A stretch of 64,000 nt of DNA, from positions 1-64,000 of IMG/VR virus record IMGVR_UViG_2077657010_000001; one strand, given 5' to 3'. Shown here piece by piece: positions 60,479 through 64,000 of the stretch. The notes beneath the pieces are model-generated. The model made no database searches and was not told the DNA's origin. It was given only the letters and a program-made list of their open reading frames with translations. Origin of the DNA: a virus. The position numbers and the translations under genes are program-made. How positions within the stretch are numbered: position 1 is the first letter of the stretch; every line of letters begins with the position of its first letter.

Positions 60479-60994
60479 ATGCTTGAACTGGCCACTGGCC
60501 GTGTTCATTTGTACCGCTATGGTGTATCTGGTTTAGGGTACCTGTTCTCAGATACCACCGCTAAATCATCAAAGCCTAACACCATCGGACATGCCCTTTC
60601 ACCTGATTGGGCGACGATGGTTGGCCCCTATAAGCGTGGTGAGATAGACGAATACGAATACGCGTACCGATACCTTACCATGCTGCATGAATTACCAGAT
60701 ACTATCTATGATGCATTAGAAGTCGCCTCCTCACAGGGGCGGCTTCGTATTATGCTGTTAGCGTGTTATTGTTCATGGCCTAAATTCTGTCATAGGCACT
60801 TAGCATGTCGGTATATTGCAGACCGTATAACCGATGCGTACTATACTGGCGAGGCCTATACCGTGGATAATTTTGAAGGGCCTCTATTATCACCACGAGA
60901 CAATGAACATGAGGCCTACATGGATGCTATTTACGAAGGAGTTATTAATGAAATCTGTCACTATCGATGGCCAGATTATACACCCGTCGGGTGA
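60479..60994 (+). CDS. DUF488-like protein, 171 aa
   Basis: It matches the DUF488-type pattern found in phages and bacteria: LSPDWATMVGPYKRGEIDEY (compare the P-x-W-x-x-V-x-x-YK-x-G-x-I-x-x-x-x-Y core), then MLLACYCSWPKFCHRHLACR, the cysteine/histidine signature CxC...CHRHL. The function of DUF488 is unknown; a thiol- or metal-based active site is likely. The end overlaps the next gene (NADAR-like) by 47 bases, so the two are made together. This coupling is the best hint at function: both may act on the same nucleotide-derived substrate. Confidence 0.75.
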   Translation: MLELATGRVHLYRYGVSGLGYLFSDTTAKSSKPNTIGHALSPDWATMVGPYKRGEIDEYEYAYRYLTMLHELPDTIYDALEVASSQGRLRIMLLACYCSWPKFCHRHLACRYIADRITDAYYTGEAYTVDNFEGPLLSPRDNEHEAYMDAIYEGVINEICHYRWPDYTPVG

Positions 60995-61511
60995 TGGTGT
61001 CGACCATTTAAACATATATAGTCGCAGTAAATCAGAGCTGGGTCGGTGGATGTCCAACTTCAGTGAAACGAACACATCGGCTGGACATGGGACATTTAGA
61101 ACACTTGAGGGGTATTACCACTACCTTAAGATTGTGCTGAGTGTCATCGATGATGATGCAAATCCTTTAAGTCAAAAAGCTTACGATGACATTAACCAAT
61201 ATTTGGTTGACATCAAATCTGTTGATGGCGTGACTGCTAAAAAGCTTGGTAGCACGATGCGCACTATCTGTGAAGCCAATGAAGTGTCGGTGATGCGAAA
61301 GCCTACTGCTGAAATGGAAGAATGGTTTACAGAGGCTGTTGAGCGTAAACTCAAAGATAACCAAGCCATGCTTGACCGCTTAAGAGACATCATTGAAGAT
61401 GGTGTACCTCTAACCCACTATTACGACTATGGTGATAGTGTTATCTACAAACCACATTTCAAGTGGTTGGTGGATGTTTATTACAATGCGATTAATAACA
61501 TAGGAGAATAA
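60948..61511 (+). CDS. NADAR-like (YbiA-type) protein, 187 aa
   Basis: ATG 60948 follows GAAGGAG; the longer open frame upstream lies inside the DUF488-like gene in another phase. Residues about 20-60 carry the NADAR core: NIYSRSKSELGRWMSNFSET, then GTFRTLEGYYHYLKI; further on DGVTAKKLGSTMRTI and the helix EEWFTEAVERKLKDNQAML, then PHFKWLVDVYYNAINNIG. NADAR (NAD- and ADP-ribose-associated) proteins are N-glycosidases; some members remove ADP-ribose from DNA guanine made by DarT1-type toxins, and others act in riboflavin metabolism. In a phage it could reverse such defence. Catalytic residues cannot be mapped from the sequence alone. Confidence 0.82.
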   Translation: MKSVTIDGQIIHPSGDGVDHLNIYSRSKSELGRWMSNFSETNTSAGHGTFRTLEGYYHYLKIVLSVIDDDANPLSQKAYDDINQYLVDIKSVDGVTAKKLGSTMRTICEANEVSVMRKPTAEMEEWFTEAVERKLKDNQAMLDRLRDIIEDGVPLTHYYDYGDSVIYKPHFKWLVDVYYNAINNIGE

Positions 61512-61514
61512 TTA

Positions 61515-62210
61515 ATGTCAATTTCACTGTTTGGGCTAAGCGAGTATGAATATATTGACTATAAGGACTTAGTTAAACTGAGAAGCCTTGCGGCGGCATA
61601 TCGCCGCAAGATACGTGAGCTAGGACGAAATAGTGGTACAGAAGAAGGGCTAGAACGTACTCGCTGTGCATACCTACGTCAACTCGAAAAGATGTATCGT
61701 AGTGTGTTGGTTAATAATGTACTTAACAGTGACCACATCGATAATACATACACAGCGCCATCTACTGCCGTAGAAGTTGATGGGGATGTCACCAAGCTGT
61801 ATAATTCAAACATTCTCACCCACCACCAATTGACAGTTAATGATTTTGGTAAAGGTAAGTTGATATCTGTAGATATACCATTTAAGGTTCATGGTGTGAT
61901 TGACTTTACTGTCAACCATCACAGTGATGATTATACTGGATATATCAGTGTACGGATGTTAGGTGTTTTGAATGTTAAGGGGTATTATAAAGATGCATTA
62001 AACGCCTATAAATCTGGTAGTGTATCTGCGATTGGCAGTTACTTAAAACACATCCACGAGGTTGATTGCCTTAACATCTTCGATATACCGGACATTTTCA
62101 CATTTGTCGGTGAAGAAGGTTATGAAAAGATTACAGCACTGTGTGATCCGCTGTATGCCTACTTCATGATCAATGACTTCACTATCAAATATGAAGACAT
62201 CGGCAAATAA
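61515..62210 (+). CDS. Hypothetical protein, 231 aa
   Basis: Start after TAGGAG, three bases after the NADAR-like stop. The N-terminal part is a basic helix (LRSLAAAYRRKIRELGRNSG), the rest mixed alpha/beta with FKVHGVIDFTVNHHSDDYTG. No known family. It is the last gene of its operon; a strong terminator follows. Confidence 0.7.
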   Translation: MSISLFGLSEYEYIDYKDLVKLRSLAAAYRRKIRELGRNSGTEEGLERTRCAYLRQLEKMYRSVLVNNVLNSDHIDNTYTAPSTAVEVDGDVTKLYNSNILTHHQLTVNDFGKGKLISVDIPFKVHGVIDFTVNHHSDDYTGYISVRMLGVLNVKGYYKDALNAYKSGSVSAIGSYLKHIHEVDCLNIFDIPDIFTFVGEEGYEKITALCDPLYAYFMINDFTIKYEDIGK

Positions 62211-62243
62211 AAAAGGAGGGGCGCATGCCCCTCTTTTTTTTTG
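62211..62243. terminator. Bidirectional terminator between converging genes
   Basis: GAGGGGC and GCCCCTC form the stem, with an A-run before and nine T after. Confidence 0.9.
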
Positions 62244-62245
62244 TG

Positions 62246-64000
62246 TTACTCACCACGGTCTGGCAGTTTTGTAAATGCAGACAAACCACGTCCCACCCAG
62301 GTATTAGACAAGCTATTCGCATGTCTACCTGACATGAATGCAGACTTCCAAGATTGCTTCCACCGGTTAAGGTTGAATACTACCTTTTCGAGCGCATAAG
62401 TCATTTGGTGTAAAGACGCACCTCCAATCGTTGCCATGTAATCGGTGTATTTGTTATCATCGTCAAAGATACTTGGATCGCGTATAATCGGCATGTGCAT
62501 CGCACGCGACAAATCTCTGACGGTAATGGTCATCTCTGCCGCCAGCATCTTACCGTCCGGACGCCAACCCATATTACCTGTACCTCGAGTAAGCTGTATA
62601 CTCTCAATGATACCTGTACGAATTGCCATTCTTCCTTGGAAATAACACTCACACAACAACGGTGAGTTGTATGTTTGCTTACCTGTAGACATCGGTAACG
62701 CGCCTGCCAATCCTAATATAATTGGAAGGGTAATGTCTTGGAAGCGTGACAAGTCGTTTCCATAGGGGCCACCTAACGGAATTGTAAAAGACTCTGTGGC
62801 TGTTTCTGCTGTTGACGACTCATACACATCTTGGATATCTACATAGGAGCTTCCGTATATCGCCGCAAGTCCAGATATGTTGAGTGTCGACAATGCACCA
62901 CCCATGAAATCTTTTATCCCTGTTGTGATGGAGTCGATGAGATCAAAGCCAGTCTTACCACCAGATGTGGATGCATCAATCGACCGAGCTGTCGCTGACA
63001 TACTGTTTAACTTCTCAGCAATCTCCGGTTGTTTGGTGGTATTACTGAATGAGTCAGAGACAGAGTTGTTACCATTCACTCTGAATGTCACCCACTGGCC
63101 ACCATCTCTAAGTTCAGAGCCTAACGTATCACCCACGTCTTTAAAGTAGTTAAACATTGGGCCAAAGAAGCCAAAAATATCTTGATCTTCAGTAGGTTTA
63201 CCATCTTGTTGTTTACTTGCCTCCGACACTTTAGCAGAGATTTGCTCATCGGTAATACCCTCAGCCGACATCCCTTTGCTGAACTTTTCTTTCAATGCCT
63301 TATGCACATCAGCCTGCGCACGCTCTTCTGAGTCACTAACACGGTATGCTGGGTTAGACGCATACGCTTGAATGACATGATGAAGAGACATTTCCTTTTC
63401 ATCTATCTGCTGCTCCATGATAGATGTGTTTTTTGCCTGATTGATGTACTCATTCAGCATCCCTTGGAATTGCTCTTCGTTTGCTGAATTGCTATATAAG
63501 GATTCAAGTGTTTTGGCTTGATAGTTTGCAAGGATTTGGAAGCGGTTAATTGCACGGAATAGATCAAACTTACCGCTTGATTTCCATATATCTGGAAGCA
63601 TGCTATACACTTGCTCCATGTCTACCTTGCTTCCTTCCTCGCCTACTTCATTGTACCGGTCCTGACTAAACGGTTCCCACATGGGTAGCAGTTCTGCATA
63701 CATCAATTGGGTATCTGCCATCGCCTGTGCAGATTGTAAGTATAAGTTCATTGCAGGTTTGAGGTAAAAATACCTCGAGGTCTTTTTAGATGCAATATAA
63801 CCAAGCACCTTAGAGGATACCAGAAAGGGGATGATGACTGCTGCAGGCAGTGCCACAAACATCGCTGAAATACCTGCTATTTTACCTGCACCGCGCATCA
63901 ATGACGTATACTCACCACGCTTTGCTAGTATCGCCGCATCACGACTATACATGTTTGCAAAGAAAGGTACTGTCCCGGAGTATTTAGGGACACCCCACCG
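62246..64000 (-). CDS. Probable virion protein, 5' end cut by window
   Basis: The first ATG in the window is at 63952, but the frame stays open to the last base and the 16 codons upstream read like protein (RWGVPKYSGTVPFFAN), so the true start lies outside. The visible part has a hydrophobic segment (ISAMFVALPAAVIIPFLVSS), a long helical middle, a glycine-rich beta part (PLGGPYGNDLSRFQDITLPI) and GIIESIQLTRGTGNMGWRPD. The build suggests a large virion component such as a baseplate or head-associated protein. No family is named. Confidence 0.75.
   Translation of the reverse strand, partial: RWGVPKYSGTVPFFANMYSRDAAILAKRGEYTSLMRGAGKIAGISAMFVALPAAVIIPFLVSSKVLGYIASKKTSRYFYLKPAMNLYLQSAQAMADTQLMYAELLPMWEPFSQDRYNEVGEEGSKVDMEQVYSMLPDIWKSSGKFDLFRAINRFQILANYQAKTLESLYSNSANEEQFQGMLNEYINQAKNTSIMEQQIDEKEMSLHHVIQAYASNPAYRVSDSEERAQADVHKALKEKFSKGMSAEGITDEQISAKVSEASKQQDGKPTEDQDIFGFFGPMFNYFKDVGDTLGSELRDGGQWVTFRVNGNNSVSDSFSNTTKQPEIAEKLNSMSATARSIDASTSGGKTGFDLIDSITTGIKDFMGGALSTLNISGLAAIYGSSYVDIQDVYESSTAETATESFTIPLGGPYGNDLSRFQDITLPIILGLAGALPMSTGKQTYNSPLLCECYFQGRMAIRTGIIESIQLTRGTGNMGWRPDGKMLAAEMTITVRDLSRAMHMPIIRDPSIFDDDNKYTDYMATIGGASLHQMTYALEKVVFNLNRWKQSWKSAFMSGRHANSLSNTWVGRGLSAFTKLPDRGE

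Noticed and set aside
1-64000. tRNA genes, CRISPR arrays, insertion sequences
   Set aside because: Reading through the intergenic regions I saw no cloverleaf-like or T-loop sequence in a gap large enough, no regularly spaced repeats, and no transposase-like protein.

Overview
This window looks like part of the genome of a large (probably jumbo) tailed myovirus of a Gram-negative, probably gammaproteobacterial, host. There are no tRNA, rRNA or insertion-sequence genes. Genes are tightly packed in alternating strand blocks separated by short GC-rich hairpin + T-run terminators. The recognisable genes are phage genes: long tail fibres with small assembly chaperones, a baseplate/tail spike, a GH108 endolysin, an exported transglycosylase, a spanin-like pair, an SbcC/gp46-like ATPase, a DexA-like exonuclease and an RNase H. 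An outer-membrane lipoprotein and two-membrane lysis genes imply a diderm host. The exact host cannot be read from the sequence. About two thirds of the genes have no function I can recognise.

Layout. 1-15153 (+): about 20 mostly small unknown genes, including a detached lectin-like fibre paralogue (1671-3245) and a DUF1353 protein (10787-11560). 15188-34388 (-): a 19-kb tail-fibre and lysis block. It holds five proteins with a related N-terminal anchor domain, three of them followed by a small assembly-chaperone-like gene, and ends in a GH108 endolysin. 34490-37236 (+): a possible virion protein and two accessory genes. 37237-37542: a non-coding region with a pyrimidine tract and a very strong hairpin, between converging genes. 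37543-38550 (-): a spike protein. 38635-45215 (+): SbcC-like ATPase, a macro-domain protein, an exported lytic transglycosylase and unknown genes. 45093-47231 (-): two possible virion proteins. 47299-51997 (+): spanin-like pair, DexA-like exonuclease, RNase H and small genes. 52031-52945 (-), 53051-57250 (+), 57262-57726 (-), 57798-62210 (+) and 62246-end (-): mostly unknown or structural-looking genes, with a DUF2493/YAcAr-like protein, a DUF488-like protein and a NADAR-like protein.

How the parts fit. The minus-strand block supplies host recognition (fibres with different tips on a common anchor) and the endolysin. The plus-strand blocks supply DNA metabolism and many accessory genes. At least seven accessory genes start behind a shared 16-base promoter-like motif, ATATATYAY-N4-RTG, and two of these carry a nearly identical 71-base promoter-leader. 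Macro, NADAR, DUF2493/YAcAr and DUF488-like proteins occurring together suggest that this phage handles ADP-ribose or NAD-derived nucleotides, plausibly to counter NAD- or ADP-ribosylation-based host defence. That is an inference from family membership only.
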